Below, piece by piece: positions 15,074 through 24,587 of a stretch of DNA of 44,260 nt. The notes beneath the pieces were generated by a model. It was not told the DNA's origin. It saw only the letters and a program-made list of their open reading frames with translations, and made no database searches. Made by a program: the position numbers and the translations under genes. The stretch spans positions 1 through 44,260 of the forward strand of contig CAKRPI010000005.1 in assembly GCA_934376945.1 (NCBI GenBank), written 5' to 3'. Source of the DNA: an uncultured Lachnospiraceae bacterium. GTDB lineage: Bacteria; Bacillota; Clostridia; Lachnospirales; Lachnospiraceae. Numbering within the stretch: position 1 is the first letter of the stretch; each line of letters starts with the position of its first letter.

Positions 15074-16576
15074 CTACTCCTCCTTAAATGCATTTTCCAA
15101 TGTATTTACATCGAACTCCATAACTGTACTGATGTATTCAGCCGGAGTATACGGTGCAAAGAATACACGCAGTTTCAGATGCCCTGCAAGCACATCCTCC
15201 GTGGTATTTTCGTCACTTCTGTACTCGGCATAAAGTCCTGCGCACATACCGCTCGCAACCAGAGAATTTCCCCAGATATTAAAACTGTTCACAACATCAT
15301 CAATCATCCGCCGGTTCATATTGCTGTCAATCTTTCCACGATATTCGATTGCAAAATGATTTCCGACATAGTCAAACATTCTTCTGCATCCAATCCAACG
15401 ATCCTTCGGATCCGAGTTATCAGGGTAACATGCTGTATTATTTCCATACGCTTTCCACGAGCTGTCATGAAGAGCCGTAACAACACCTGCACCATTTACT
15501 ACCCCCGCCTGCACCTGATCCAGGCAAACCTCCTCACTTGCAGCCAACACGGCACCATCTACATTTAACTCTTTGTTAGATGGATACTGATACGGCACAT
15601 CGTTATTTGCAATCGTATTACTGCAGGCCATTGCTCCATAAACAGCCGAGAATGCATACTCCTTACCGTCTTTAGTAAGTCTTGGCCACAGAACAACCGC
15701 ATGCGGATCAGCATAACCAGCATTCTCCTTGGCTTTTTCACAATCGGTATATTTCTGTGCCTGTGTCGTATCAAGATCCAACAGGCACATGCACTGGAAG
15801 ACCCCATCGATATCCTGGCACTTGCCCTGCAGTGCCGCACCAATATTCGGTTTTTCGCTCCAGCCTGGTGCCAGTAAAAAGCCCGGCGCAATACTGAATC
15901 GTGGATATACCTGTCTCAGCACCTCCAGACCGGTTTCCTTCCCGGTTACCGAATCATATGCCCCAATCAGATCTTCCTCTGTTACAAGCTCTGGTGCCAA
16001 AACTTTACCGGAAATCAGCAGTTCCTTTGCTTCGGCTCCTGTTCCAGTACTCAGTAATGTTACAACAAGAAAACCATCATCATTAAAAGTTGCGATATAG
16101 TCGCTATCAACCGTAAGTTCTACGGTATTTCCTGCTGTCACAGATACCCCTGTTTGCGCATCTCCTGTTCTGGTTTCAGTTTCCATTTTTACAGTAAGGT
16201 TTTTCATCAGAATACCCGTGCGCTTTACAACCGCCTGTCCATTCGATACTGGTACAGTCTCCTCATCCAGATCCTCAACATGACGTTCCGGATCCAATAC
16301 GTTAATAAAAATAACCGGACAAACCTGGAACAGATTGTAGCTGGCATCCATGCTCTGGCAAAGTGTATATTTTTTCCAGTCATCAGAATATCCCAGTGCT
16401 TTCTTTGCCGCATCGAAAGATGTTGTTAAAATAGGCGTGTTAACTGCTTTTTCCGGATTTTCTGCCAGATTAATCGGTGCCGTTCCTAAGACCACCTGAA
16501 CCGCATACTGAGACGAAAGCGGTGTCTTCAGTGATGTCGCATTCTCGCCTACTTCAATTCCATGCTTATATGACAT
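15074..16576 (-). CDS. Contractile tail sheath protein
   Basis: 500 residues: HGIEVGENATSLKTPLSSQYAVQVVLGTAP at the start, SIAPGFLLAPGWSEKPNI in the middle and the C-terminal GHLKLRVFFAPYTPAEYISTVMEFDVNTLE match tail sheath family proteins (PF04984, C-terminal domain PF17482). Its presence makes the phage a myovirus. Confidence 0.94.
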   Translation of the reverse strand: MSYKHGIEVGENATSLKTPLSSQYAVQVVLGTAPINLAENPEKAVNTPILTTSFDAAKKALGYSDDWKKYTLCQSMDASYNLFQVCPVIFINVLDPERHVEDLDEETVPVSNGQAVVKRTGILMKNLTVKMETETRTGDAQTGVSVTAGNTVELTVDSDYIATFNDDGFLVVTLLSTGTGAEAKELLISGKVLAPELVTEEDLIGAYDSVTGKETGLEVLRQVYPRFSIAPGFLLAPGWSEKPNIGAALQGKCQDIDGVFQCMCLLDLDTTQAQKYTDCEKAKENAGYADPHAVVLWPRLTKDGKEYAFSAVYGAMACSNTIANNDVPYQYPSNKELNVDGAVLAASEEVCLDQVQAGVVNGAGVVTALHDSSWKAYGNNTACYPDNSDPKDRWIGCRRMFDYVGNHFAIEYRGKIDSNMNRRMIDDVVNSFNIWGNSLVASGMCAGLYAEYRSDENTTEDVLAGHLKLRVFFAPYTPAEYISTVMEFDVNTLENAFKEE

Positions 16577-16577
16577 T

Positions 16578-16808
16578 TTATCTTCCTCCCTTTTCTGTTT
16601 TCCGGTATAACAGATTCAGTCTGCTCTCCGGATTACGTAATTCTTTCCTGCTTTCCGCAAGTGTTGATGCAGGGACAAACAGATCTGCCATATATGGCCG
16701 ATCATTCAAGAGTTCCTGTACACGCGGCGGGTAACCGCCCGCAAAAGCAGTTCCTGTAATCACTCTGCCCTCTACACTGGGCCCAATATAAACCATTGTC
16801 TTACTCAT
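16578..16808 (-). CDS. Small tail protein next to sheath (Mu gp38 / DUF2635-like position)
   Basis: 76 residues starting MSKTMVYIGPSVEGRVITGT and ending RLNLLYRKTEKGGR. It lies between the tail terminator-like gene and the sheath, overlapping the former by 8 bp. In Mu-like tails the small DUF2635 protein has this place; sequence similarity is only weak by eye. Confidence 0.65.
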   Translation of the reverse strand: MSKTMVYIGPSVEGRVITGTAFAGGYPPRVQELLNDRPYMADLFVPASTLAESRKELRNPESRLNLLYRKTEKGGR

Positions 16809-17343
16809 CTAAAAATCCCTCCGGTAATGGTTCCATACTAATATCCGGCAAGTGCCAGATCATTTCCATTGCTCCAAAAAACTGCGGATATGTGTCATCA
16901 TCCTGAAAAGCCATGCTGATCTTCCGCTCACACCAGAATGCTCCGAGAACATTCTCATGCCGGAAACGGGATATCACCCGCTCCATGACCGCTGTCAGTG
17001 AATAATAGCCTCGCATATCCGGATCATCATCATATACGGCAAACAGCAGCAATACTTTTACCTGGCCGCCATCATCCTGATAATCCGCGGAATCTACCCG
17101 GGTGATAAAATACGGAAACAGATCCAGCTCATCTTCTGCAGATTCCCCGTCATTCACGGCATCATCCGCTAAAAGCATGCCGCTTTCCGAATCTGCACCA
17201 TCCGGGGTCACGGAGAAAAATGGGATTGCATGCTGATATCCTTTCAGTTCTGCGTGTTTTCCCTTTCGATTGATCAGTTCCATACCCTGTGTGATACGCT
17301 CAATTTCTTTGATCAGACTGTCCTGAAGTTCATTGATCGTCAT
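16801..17343 (-). CDS. Tail terminator-like protein
   Basis: 180 residues, acidic. GYQHAIPFFSVTPDGADSE, VKVLLLFAVYDDDPDMRGYYSLTAVMERVISRF and AMEMIWHLPDIS fit a tail terminator fold (lambda gpU / Mu gp37 role). It lies between the gpZ-like gene and the sheath, the right place for a protein capping the tail. Confidence 0.68.
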   Translation of the reverse strand: MTINELQDSLIKEIERITQGMELINRKGKHAELKGYQHAIPFFSVTPDGADSESGMLLADDAVNDGESAEDELDLFPYFITRVDSADYQDDGGQVKVLLLFAVYDDDPDMRGYYSLTAVMERVISRFRHENVLGAFWCERKISMAFQDDDTYPQFFGAMEMIWHLPDISMEPLPEGFLDE

Positions 17344-17969
17344 GCGTTCCCCTTTCCAAGTGCTTCATCCACAAATTTCCGTAAATTCTCCTGGAGGTCC
17401 TCCGCTATATACGGCTCCACCATCCCATACACATGCTTTTCGCTTCCAATCATCGCCGGTATGGAATTGCTGAATTTTTCATTTATGGTGAGGCGGGCAT
17501 GAGAACGGCGCTGCGCAATCGCAATATGACGCACCGCACTGCCCACAGCACCTTTTCTGGTTGACTTTTTTCTGGTCTGGCCTTTTTTCGCAATATTGTT
17601 CAAAAACGCTTTCGTGCCATTTCTCTGCGATATAATTGACTTTAGCCCTCCGCTTTTCACAACCTGCACCTTAACTCCGCTTTTCGATGTCCTGTGCCTG
17701 AATTTTTCCAAACTCAAAGGTTCACCTTCCGCGAGGATTCTTGCAGATGTTCCGGATACCCGAATGCGCATTGCCTTTTTAAAACCTGCATTCTTTACTG
17801 TATAGCTTCCCTGCGCCTTTTCGGCCAGACGTTTTCTTGCCTGTTCTGATGTCTGCTTTAATGCCTTTTTCAAAACTGTGTTCTGTTTTTTCGGATCCAG
17901 TCCCCGCAAAACAGAGCGAACCGCCTCTGTATCAACGCTAACCAGAATTAATGCACCTTTGCTGCTCAC
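17340..17969 (-). CDS. Minor tail protein Z / gp10-like neck protein
   Basis: 209 residues, strongly basic. LKKALKQTSEQARKRLAEKAQGSYTVKNAGFKKAMRIRVS and EPLSLEKFRHRTSKSGVKVQV match the lambda gpZ family (PF06763), which completes the tail top that docks to the head. Overlaps of 4 bp on both sides show translational coupling. Confidence 0.75.
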   Translation of the reverse strand: MSSKGALILVSVDTEAVRSVLRGLDPKKQNTVLKKALKQTSEQARKRLAEKAQGSYTVKNAGFKKAMRIRVSGTSARILAEGEPLSLEKFRHRTSKSGVKVQVVKSGGLKSIISQRNGTKAFLNNIAKKGQTRKKSTRKGAVGSAVRHIAIAQRRSHARLTINEKFSNSIPAMIGSEKHVYGMVEPYIAEDLQENLRKFVDEALGKGNA

Positions 17970-18295
17970 CCTTTTACCGCCTCCAGGCTGATCGAGTAAA
18001 TCCCATCTTCATCCACCGCATCTATCACCGTGTAGCGGGATCCGTCAAGAAGAAGCTGGCGGCCAACCGCCGGAAGTTTCCCGAACAGTTCTGCTTTCAC
18101 ATAAAACAGCAGCGTGCGGTTATACACTCCCTGGCGGTATGCCTGCGCACCAGTCTGACGTTTTTCCCGTTCGATCATCTCATTATCATCGATCAGAATC
18201 GTCATGCTGTGGCCACCGACATTGTGCACTTCTCCAAATTCTTCTGGATTCATGAAGATTGCGCGGTCAGCTGACAGGATGTCTTTAAATCCCAT
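17966..18295 (-). CDS. Head-tail adaptor protein
   Basis: 109 residues from the ATG at 18295: MGFKDILSADRAIFMNPEEF, then LFYVKAELFGKLPAVGRQLLLDGSRYTVIDAVDEDGIYSI. Length, beta-rich C-terminus and position after the capsid genes fit an Ftip/lambda FII-like head completion or stopper protein. Function is by position and general pattern. Confidence 0.68.
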   Translation of the reverse strand: MGFKDILSADRAIFMNPEEFGEVHNVGGHSMTILIDDNEMIEREKRQTGAQAYRQGVYNRTLLFYVKAELFGKLPAVGRQLLLDGSRYTVIDAVDEDGIYSISLEAVKG

Positions 18296-18302
18296 AGCCA
18301 CC

Positions 18303-18578
18303 TTATTCACCTCCGGAACAAATTCCGCGTTTCATCAGTACGTCAATCAGCTCATTCACTTTTACTGTTACTGTAGGGAGGTCTGCATCCGTCGCCAGCT
18401 TTGCCAGCGCCTCCGCCGTGCCGGTAAGTCCCTCTCCGGTATCACCTTTTTCCCCCTGATCACCCTTATCTCCTTTGGGTCCAGGCTGGGCGGCCTGCGC
18501 CGCTCCAGCTTCCAGGGCATTCAGTTTTTCTGCGGTGATCAGTTCACCGTTCTTCCATGTATGTGCTTTATAAGCCAT
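18303..18578 (-). CDS. Head fibre-like protein with short collagen-like segment
   Basis: 91 residues: AYKAHTWKNGELITAEKLNALE is the common N-terminal unit of Firmicutes phage head-fibre proteins; then GPKGDKGDQGEKGDTGEG, six Gly-X-Y triplets of collagen type; the C-terminus TVTVKVNELIDVLMKRGI is helical. It may decorate the capsid as a trimer. GAGGTGAGG just before the ATG at 18578 fixes the start. Confidence 0.72.
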   Translation of the reverse strand: MAYKAHTWKNGELITAEKLNALEAGAAQAAQPGPKGDKGDQGEKGDTGEGLTGTAEALAKLATDADLPTVTVKVNELIDVLMKRGICSGGE

Positions 18579-18588
18579 ATGCCTCACC

Positions 18589-18918
18589 TCATCCAAGCAG
18601 TTTTACGGTTACGATTCCATCTGCTTCACCTGCTGCATTCACCGCATATCCAACAGACACTGCGCTATCTGCCTTCACCGCAGTCATTCCCGCCTCAGAA
18701 TAATAGACATCTGCCCCCGCCGTGATTGCTTCATCAGCCTTTTTCGGTAACCGGAACACGCCCTCCATGCAAAGGGCACCTTTTTCACCTACAGCAATGT
18801 CACCCGCGGCAATGCCGATATGACCGCCAAGCACCACTACTTCACCTGCGGCAATCACGGTGCTGCCGGTATTCTGGTGATCCAGTTTTTTTCCTTCCTG
18901 TACATATACTGCTTTCAT
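18589..18918 (-). CDS. Capsid decoration protein (DUF2190 family)
   Basis: 109 residues: NTGSTVIAAGEVVVLGGHIGIAAGDIAVGEKGALCMEGVFRLPK and DVYYSEAGMTAV are the hallmarks of DUF2190 proteins, capsid cement proteins of HK97-fold phages. It directly follows the major capsid gene. Confidence 0.85.
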   Translation of the reverse strand: MKAVYVQEGKKLDHQNTGSTVIAAGEVVVLGGHIGIAAGDIAVGEKGALCMEGVFRLPKKADEAITAGADVYYSEAGMTAVKADSAVSVGYAVNAAGEADGIVTVKLLG

Positions 18919-18935
18919 GTCTCAACACTCCTTTC

Positions 18936-20456
18936 TTAGATTGCTACGCCCGGATTCTTGGCAATTCCGCGGAAATCACGAACGGTAATGCCCCAATCCA
19001 TATAGATATCCCAGGTAAAACCGAGAACTCCCGGAGCTTCCATACGTCTGATGGTCGGTGTCTTCTGGTTATTCAGATAATCCACATGAACGCTGCGGGC
19101 GCTCATCGGATCCGCTACCATAAACCACGGCACCGGATTGCTGCCTGCCAGCGCGTTCAGAATCGGAGTCTGTACGACTTTAAGCGGATAATTGTACATC
19201 GGGTTATAGTCGTTGTTGCTTGATCCGGTTACCTGCGCAGAGTGCAGCATAACGGCCAAGTCAAACTCATATCCAACCGGTACAATGATAAACTTCGGAT
19301 TCACATAAATTGCATCTCCGAATGGATCTGTCTGTTTCTGCATCTGCAGAATAATCTCCTGTACACTCTGCTGTGACGGTTTTGCCCCCTTGGCAATCAG
19401 GTTATTATGGGACTTGTCAAACAACGCTTTCTTGTCAAAAATGGCCTGATTGTAATAAAGGACCTGATAAACCTGTTTATCGATGGTCTTCTTTGCCTTG
19501 GTTGCATACAGCCCCGGAACTCTGGTGAGGAATCCGATGTCATCATTTACAAAAGCCTGTCTGGTCATGGAAAACTGTTTTCCGAAAGTTTTTAACTTTC
19601 TGGTAGGAAGCAGTTCCGTCTTCGGAAGGTCCGCTTTAATCTCACCATTCTCCGGCACTTCCTCAAAATCTCCCATACCACCAATCAGGTATTCATGATC
19701 ACTGGTTTCCTTGAAATCAGAAAGGCTGCCATCCGTTGTCCATTCCTGGAAAGTAGTCGGCACCTGGTTGTAAAGTTCCACAACGCTCTTACGAATAGTG
19801 GCATCCAGAATAGCCGGGAATGCAGCTGTCGGATTATAGAACTGTCTGCTTAATGAGTTATACAGATCATCTGCACTCATGCGGATCAGACTTCTCGCAT
19901 CTTCTCCTTCCCGCACAAGACATTCTACAGCCAGATCGCGCAGAGACATTCCACGGAGTTCTCCAGCACCTTCTGCCGGCTTTGCTACCCGTACGCCCGC
20001 TCTTAATACCAGCGCATCCGTAGCCGCATTGCGGAACTTATCTCCCTCATCTGCGTTAACACGCACGTTTAACGGAGCACCGTCTCTCTGCATTTTTTCA
20101 AGTACAGCACATCTTACCTGATCCATGGACTGGCCACCGGAAATATACTCATCCGGCTGCATGCCAAATGAACGGCATAAAGCAGAGATATCTGCAATAC
20201 GTTTTCTTTCCTCTGCAATTGCTCTCTGAGCTGCCTCCTCAGGGTTCAGATTTTTCTCACCGCCATTATTTCTGGATCCACCAGCGGCATCCGGATCACT
20301 GCCGGCATCCGGATTATCATCCGTCATATTTTCCAGTGAACGCTGCAGATTTTCAAACTCCCGCTGCTCCTCTGCAGTAAGAGCTCGTCCCGCATTCTTT
20401 GCAGCATCCACAATGGCCTGCTGCCTGGCAATCAGTTCTTTCTTTGTCATTGTCAT
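18936..20456 (-). CDS. Major capsid protein (HK97 fold) with N-terminal scaffold domain
   Basis: 506 residues. Residues 1-130 are charged and helical (IVDAAKNAGRALTAEEQREFENLQRSL), the delta or scaffold domain removed by the protease. The rest has HK97-like features: TPVVE-like RKSVVELYNQVPTTF, LLPTRKLKTFGKQFSMTRQAFVNDD and a C-terminal FMVADPMSARSVHVDYLNNQ. Overlaps the protease gene by 4 bp (ATGA). Confidence 0.9.
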   Translation of the reverse strand: MTMTKKELIARQQAIVDAAKNAGRALTAEEQREFENLQRSLENMTDDNPDAGSDPDAAGGSRNNGGEKNLNPEEAAQRAIAEERKRIADISALCRSFGMQPDEYISGGQSMDQVRCAVLEKMQRDGAPLNVRVNADEGDKFRNAATDALVLRAGVRVAKPAEGAGELRGMSLRDLAVECLVREGEDARSLIRMSADDLYNSLSRQFYNPTAAFPAILDATIRKSVVELYNQVPTTFQEWTTDGSLSDFKETSDHEYLIGGMGDFEEVPENGEIKADLPKTELLPTRKLKTFGKQFSMTRQAFVNDDIGFLTRVPGLYATKAKKTIDKQVYQVLYYNQAIFDKKALFDKSHNNLIAKGAKPSQQSVQEIILQMQKQTDPFGDAIYVNPKFIIVPVGYEFDLAVMLHSAQVTGSSNNDYNPMYNYPLKVVQTPILNALAGSNPVPWFMVADPMSARSVHVDYLNNQKTPTIRRMEAPGVLGFTWDIYMDWGITVRDFRGIAKNPGVAI

Positions 20457-21055
20457 CTGTCTCCTTTCATGAACCTGTTTTTATTTATCTGAAGCTGCAG
20501 GCTGTAAAGCCCCCGCATTCTTCCATGCTCATCTCCATCCATGTCCCGGCCAACGCCTACGGTCGGATCTGCCGGAATCGATACAATAGAAATCTCATAC
20601 GGCATCCATCTTTTTGCTATGCTGCATGGTCCTGTAAACCGACCATCCGAAGAAGTCTTTCCGGCTGCAACTTCCTCCCACACACTGACCAGATACCCGA
20701 CAGAAACACCTTTCAGCGTTCCCCCCTTTACTTTCTGGTAAATCACATCTGATTTTTCATCTTTGTCAAACTGGATAACCGCCGTGCATCTGCCATTTTC
20801 GCACTTTGCTTCCAGAACTTTGGCAATTACCTCATCTCGCTTGTGATTAAACAGCACGCATCCAATGTTGCTTAACCGTTCCAGATCCACGCAACCATCC
20901 GAATGGTCCAGGATTTCCACCCCAAACCAGCGCTCATACGGCTCTTCGGAAGAAAAGGACAGTTCTACCGTCCGTTCCTCTTCATTGGCCGCCCTCAGGA
21001 TTCCACCGCTAAGCTCCCTGCTGAAGCTGCTGTTCGTTTTTGTTTTCTTTTCCAA
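20453..21055 (-). CDS. Prohead protease (HK97 family, S78)
   Basis: 200 residues. CVLFNHKRDEVIAKV carries the catalytic His, GGTLKGVSVGY the catalytic Ser, and YEISIVSIPADPTVGVGR the conserved end of this family. It cleaves the scaffold part of the capsid protein during head maturation. It overlaps the portal gene by 47 bp and the capsid gene by 4 bp. Confidence 0.9.
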   Translation of the reverse strand: MEKKTKTNSSFSRELSGGILRAANEEERTVELSFSSEEPYERWFGVEILDHSDGCVDLERLSNIGCVLFNHKRDEVIAKVLEAKCENGRCTAVIQFDKDEKSDVIYQKVKGGTLKGVSVGYLVSVWEEVAAGKTSSDGRFTGPCSIAKRWMPYEISIVSIPADPTVGVGRDMDGDEHGRMRGLYSLQLQINKNRFMKGDR

Positions 21056-22490
21056 ACATCACACCTCCCATATCAATTCCTTTTTCTTTTCCGTATTCCA
21101 TAATATCTGCCATTTCATCAATGACCTCTTTCCAGTCACGTCCACTCTCTGCAGCCATATCGGCCCAGCTCTTCTGGCCTGTGTAAAGGGCAATCTTATT
21201 TGCATTCGCTTCCTTCAGCGGATCAATCCACTTTTTCGGTGCGCGAATCCAGGTATGGCCCATATAACGATCCTTGTCCTGCCAGAAATCTACCGGATTA
21301 ACGAGCTGTGCCAACACCAAAGAAATCACAAACGTTTCATAGATTTCATCCATGATTTCCAGAAGCTGCTCTCTATCCTCTTCATAAGTCAGTTCATCCT
21401 CAATGGATCCCTGGCGGGCAGAACTATAATTGCTTTCAGACATATCCCTGCTAACCGTTTCATAGCTCAGTCCCTGTCCTGCTGCAATCAGCCTTATCTC
21501 CTGTTTGATAAATGACGATGCGTCTGTAGCCTGACCAGACGGATTTAAAAACTGAGCTTCATCACCTTGGTTCATGTCCATGATCATGCCGGGAGTAATG
21601 GTCTTGCCTTTATATTCCATATGTCTCTCTGGAGCAAAATTTCTTCCACCACCAAATCCAGATTGCGGATAATAACGTTTAATGAAAACGGAGATACATG
21701 CCAGAATGCGTTCTTTCACCGAAACTGCCGTCATAAACTCATTCATATCGCGGACCCGGTTAATTGTCTGAGCCATATCTGACATCTCGCGAATCTGTGA
21801 CGGTCTGCGCTTTGTATAGTAAAAAATCACATCTTTTGCTTCCAAATAGATTGGATTTACAACCTCAAATCCATCAATACTATACTGTCGGAAATAATAG
21901 CCGACCGGTTTGTTCCAGGCATTGTACTCCACGCCGCCAACCACACGGTTTTCCTTTTTATGCGGTGATGTAAAAGTTGTGTCCAATTCATCCACTTCCA
22001 AAATCTGGATCTTAAACGGCACAAGCCCACCGGATGTATAGCGCTTAACAAGAAAAACACCGCCATCCACACGCTTACGCTGAATCACCATCCGCATAAT
22101 TGCATTCAGGCTCTGCATCCCTGTCACATCACAATTCTGTTTTTTGCACCAGATTTTCCAATAATCAGAAATTTTCTTATCCAGTTCACTGTCCCCAGTA
22201 CCAGGACGAAGCTTGTAGCCGCTGCCGAATACGTTTCTCTTATAAGCGCCAAGCACCGCATTCATCACATCTGAGTTCCGTTCCAGATCCCGCGCCCTGG
22301 CTCGTACCGTTTCACGGCTGAATCGGTCCGTCTGCTCCGCCGATTCATTCAGCACTCTCCAGTTCCCATTCGGACGTTTATAACTGGCTGCATCATAATT
22401 CCGCTCTGCTTCTATAGAGCGCCGGAATACCTGCCGCTTATACGCCTCTTCCGGAGCTACCCATTCGATTGCTTTGTCTAACCAGTTCAC
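21009..22490 (-). CDS. Portal protein (lambda gpB family)
   Basis: 493 residues of PF05136: ERNYDAASYKRPNGNWR, RARDLERNSDVMNAVLGAYKRNVFGSGYKLRP, QILEVDELDTTF, then HMEYKGKTITPGMIMDMNQGDEAQFLNP and SYETVSRDMSESNYSSAR. It forms the dodecameric channel for DNA packaging. Order gpW, portal, protease follows lambda. Confidence 0.93.
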   Translation of the reverse strand: MNWLDKAIEWVAPEEAYKRQVFRRSIEAERNYDAASYKRPNGNWRVLNESAEQTDRFSRETVRARARDLERNSDVMNAVLGAYKRNVFGSGYKLRPGTGDSELDKKISDYWKIWCKKQNCDVTGMQSLNAIMRMVIQRKRVDGGVFLVKRYTSGGLVPFKIQILEVDELDTTFTSPHKKENRVVGGVEYNAWNKPVGYYFRQYSIDGFEVVNPIYLEAKDVIFYYTKRRPSQIREMSDMAQTINRVRDMNEFMTAVSVKERILACISVFIKRYYPQSGFGGGRNFAPERHMEYKGKTITPGMIMDMNQGDEAQFLNPSGQATDASSFIKQEIRLIAAGQGLSYETVSRDMSESNYSSARQGSIEDELTYEEDREQLLEIMDEIYETFVISLVLAQLVNPVDFWQDKDRYMGHTWIRAPKKWIDPLKEANANKIALYTGQKSWADMAAESGRDWKEVIDEMADIMEYGKEKGIDMGGVMFGKENKNEQQLQQGA

Positions 22491-22495
22491 GGCTG

Positions 22496-22726
22496 TTACC
22501 TCCCATCAAAAACGGCCACCGAGGTATCCCCCAGCAGCCCGGTGTCTCCATCGTTTTCAATTTCAGAGCGCAGCGCTTTCTGCATGGCATACAGCTCCGA
22601 AAGATCTGCCCTCGTCAGACTTCTACTGCCTATCTTGTATGACTGCCCGCCAACAAGAATCGTGTAAATAGCTTTGTTCACTGCTTCAAGCTGCTCTTCC
22701 TGTGTTCCAAATGGAATTTCCATCAT
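22496..22726 (-). CDS. Head-tail joining protein (gpW-like)
   Basis: 76 residues: ETPFGTQ-like start, AVNKAIYTILVGGQSYKIGSRSLTRADLSELYAMQKALRSEIEN. The GSRSLTRADL.EL block is typical of lambda gpW-like proteins between TerL and portal. It closes the packaged head and makes the site for tail joining. Confidence 0.85.
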   Translation of the reverse strand: MMEIPFGTQEEQLEAVNKAIYTILVGGQSYKIGSRSLTRADLSELYAMQKALRSEIENDGDTGLLGDTSVAVFDGR

Positions 22727-22727
22727 G

Positions 22728-24581
22728 TCATCCTCCCTTCATCCAGTCTTCATTTGCTTCAATCCAGCTTTCTTCCGGAGTATAAGTTTCTTCCGTCTTT
22801 TCCTGCTGCTTTTCTGCACTTTCTGTCTGCAGATGCAACTCCCTTACACCCATAATCTCTGCAGCCGCAAAGGCATAAACCTCGCAATCGAGGTAATGGT
22901 TGTCACCATGTGAATGTTTCTGTTTCCACACCATTGCTCCGCGCTTGCCATTTTTGCGCTCCGTCACCTTATGCTCTGAAGTAACCTGTTTTGCATACTC
23001 CTCATCACAGTCTTTATAGACCATCCAAGATCCCGTGCCATTTTCACGGCGCATACGGGCCGCAATGGAATCTTTATACTGGCCGCCGTCCACAATAATG
23101 ATCTGCATACCATATGCTTTGGAATCCCGCTTATCCACCTTGCTGATTTTATAACGGTCACGCATCGGATTGGATGCGCCCTTTACAGGCAGCGCCCAAT
23201 CTGAATGATCAATACAGAAATCATATGTACTATCTGCCTGATAACCAGAATCAATCAGCGCCAGGTCTACTACCATCTTGCGGCCGTCCTCCGTCACAAA
23301 TTCTCCATTCATGATTCGTTCGATGCTGAAGAAATCCAGCACCTGACCATGAGCTATATTCTGGCTTGTGCTATGCTCTCCCCATGCGCGGATTGTATAG
23401 TAGAAGCTCGTCTCCTGCACATCGACACCAGCCGTCAATATCTTCGCCCATTCCGGAACAATCAGTTCCGGAACATCCGTCTGGCGTTCCATGACAGTAT
23501 CTTCATTTGTTTTCAGTTTTGTATCTTCCCACGGTTCTGCCAGCCAGGAGTTTACAAAGTTCTGCAGCATCTCCGGATCATCCTTTGATTTCAGAAACTC
23601 CTCCGCAGCATCTGCCCAGGTAACAAATACGCTGTAAAGCGAATTAATCCAAAAACCTACACTTTTCGGGGCACCGACTCCGCGTTTCTTCACAGCCCGC
23701 CATTCACCGGCTTTCAGCATGGCCGGTTTATCGCTGTCCAGAATCTCACAGCCACACTCCTGGCACACATAAACAGCCGTTTTTGCGCGATCATAATTGC
23801 TCATTTCCTTTTCTTCATCCTTGTCATAAATAACATTCGCAAACAAAAGTTCAATCATTTCCCCACAATGCGGGCACGGCACAAAGTAATGCTGCACTTC
23901 ATCTGCATTGTCATGCAGATTCCAGATATAGTTTGTGGCCAGCGTTGGCGTGGAGCAGGCATAGACTTTTCTGGATGCTTTATAGGTCTTGGTTCGCTCC
24001 ATGGCCAGGTTAAAAGGTGATGCCTCTTTTGCAGAAGCACCACCCATTTTGTCGATCTCGTCAAAAAACAGATATTTAATTTCTTTGGATGCCAGTTTCG
24101 AAGGAGAACCGGCTCCGCGCAAGTACAGCGCCATGGTTTTAAACCTCAGTTTCAATTCCTTGGAACTGCCCTCATAAAATATTTTCTTCACTTCCGGTAT
24201 GAGCCGGAAAGCGGGTTTTAGTTTCTCTGATGAAATATCTTTCGCCAAATCATCAGAAGGATAAACAATCATGGCCGGAGCCGGTTGCTGTGTAATGCAG
24301 TAACACAAAATATTAATCAATGCTTCCGTACCGCCAACCTGTGTCGATTTGCAAAAATAAATTTCCCGGATATGCGGATCATTAAAGGCATCCATGATTC
24401 CGACAAGATACGGTGTAATCGCATTCGACCACTTTCCGGATATATTGCTGGCCTCACTGAGCACCCTGTATTTTTCTGCCCACTGACTTACCGTCAGTTC
24501 TTCCGGACGCATCAATGTATTTTTTATGACACGCTGGAAAAGATGGGCCGTTTTTAACTTAGATCGGCTTCGCTGACTCAT
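22728..24581 (-). CDS. Terminase large subunit (lambda GpA family)
   Basis: 617 residues of PF05876. The ATPase part has CKSTQVGGTEA as Walker A region, YLFFDEIDKM as Walker B, and ACSTPTLATNYIW as coupling motif. Residues 250-280 hold a zinc-binding CPHCGEM ... CQECGCEI pair. The C-terminal nuclease part includes TAGVDVQETSFYYTIRAWG. It translocates DNA into the head and cuts at cos in phages of this family. Confidence 0.95.
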   Translation of the reverse strand: MSQRSRSKLKTAHLFQRVIKNTLMRPEELTVSQWAEKYRVLSEASNISGKWSNAITPYLVGIMDAFNDPHIREIYFCKSTQVGGTEALINILCYCITQQPAPAMIVYPSDDLAKDISSEKLKPAFRLIPEVKKIFYEGSSKELKLRFKTMALYLRGAGSPSKLASKEIKYLFFDEIDKMGGASAKEASPFNLAMERTKTYKASRKVYACSTPTLATNYIWNLHDNADEVQHYFVPCPHCGEMIELLFANVIYDKDEEKEMSNYDRAKTAVYVCQECGCEILDSDKPAMLKAGEWRAVKKRGVGAPKSVGFWINSLYSVFVTWADAAEEFLKSKDDPEMLQNFVNSWLAEPWEDTKLKTNEDTVMERQTDVPELIVPEWAKILTAGVDVQETSFYYTIRAWGEHSTSQNIAHGQVLDFFSIERIMNGEFVTEDGRKMVVDLALIDSGYQADSTYDFCIDHSDWALPVKGASNPMRDRYKISKVDKRDSKAYGMQIIIVDGGQYKDSIAARMRRENGTGSWMVYKDCDEEYAKQVTSEHKVTERKNGKRGAMVWKQKHSHGDNHYLDCEVYAFAAAEIMGVRELHLQTESAEKQQEKTEETYTPEESWIEANEDWMKGG

Positions 24582-24587
24582 CCGCTA

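Noticed and set aside
15056..15568. Plus-strand frame of 170 residues over the sheath gene
   Set aside because: Antisense shadow of the tail sheath gene.
18726..19223. Plus-strand frame of 165 residues over the capsid gene
   Set aside because: Antisense to a certain capsid gene, His/Cys/Arg-rich, no ribosome site or homology by eye.
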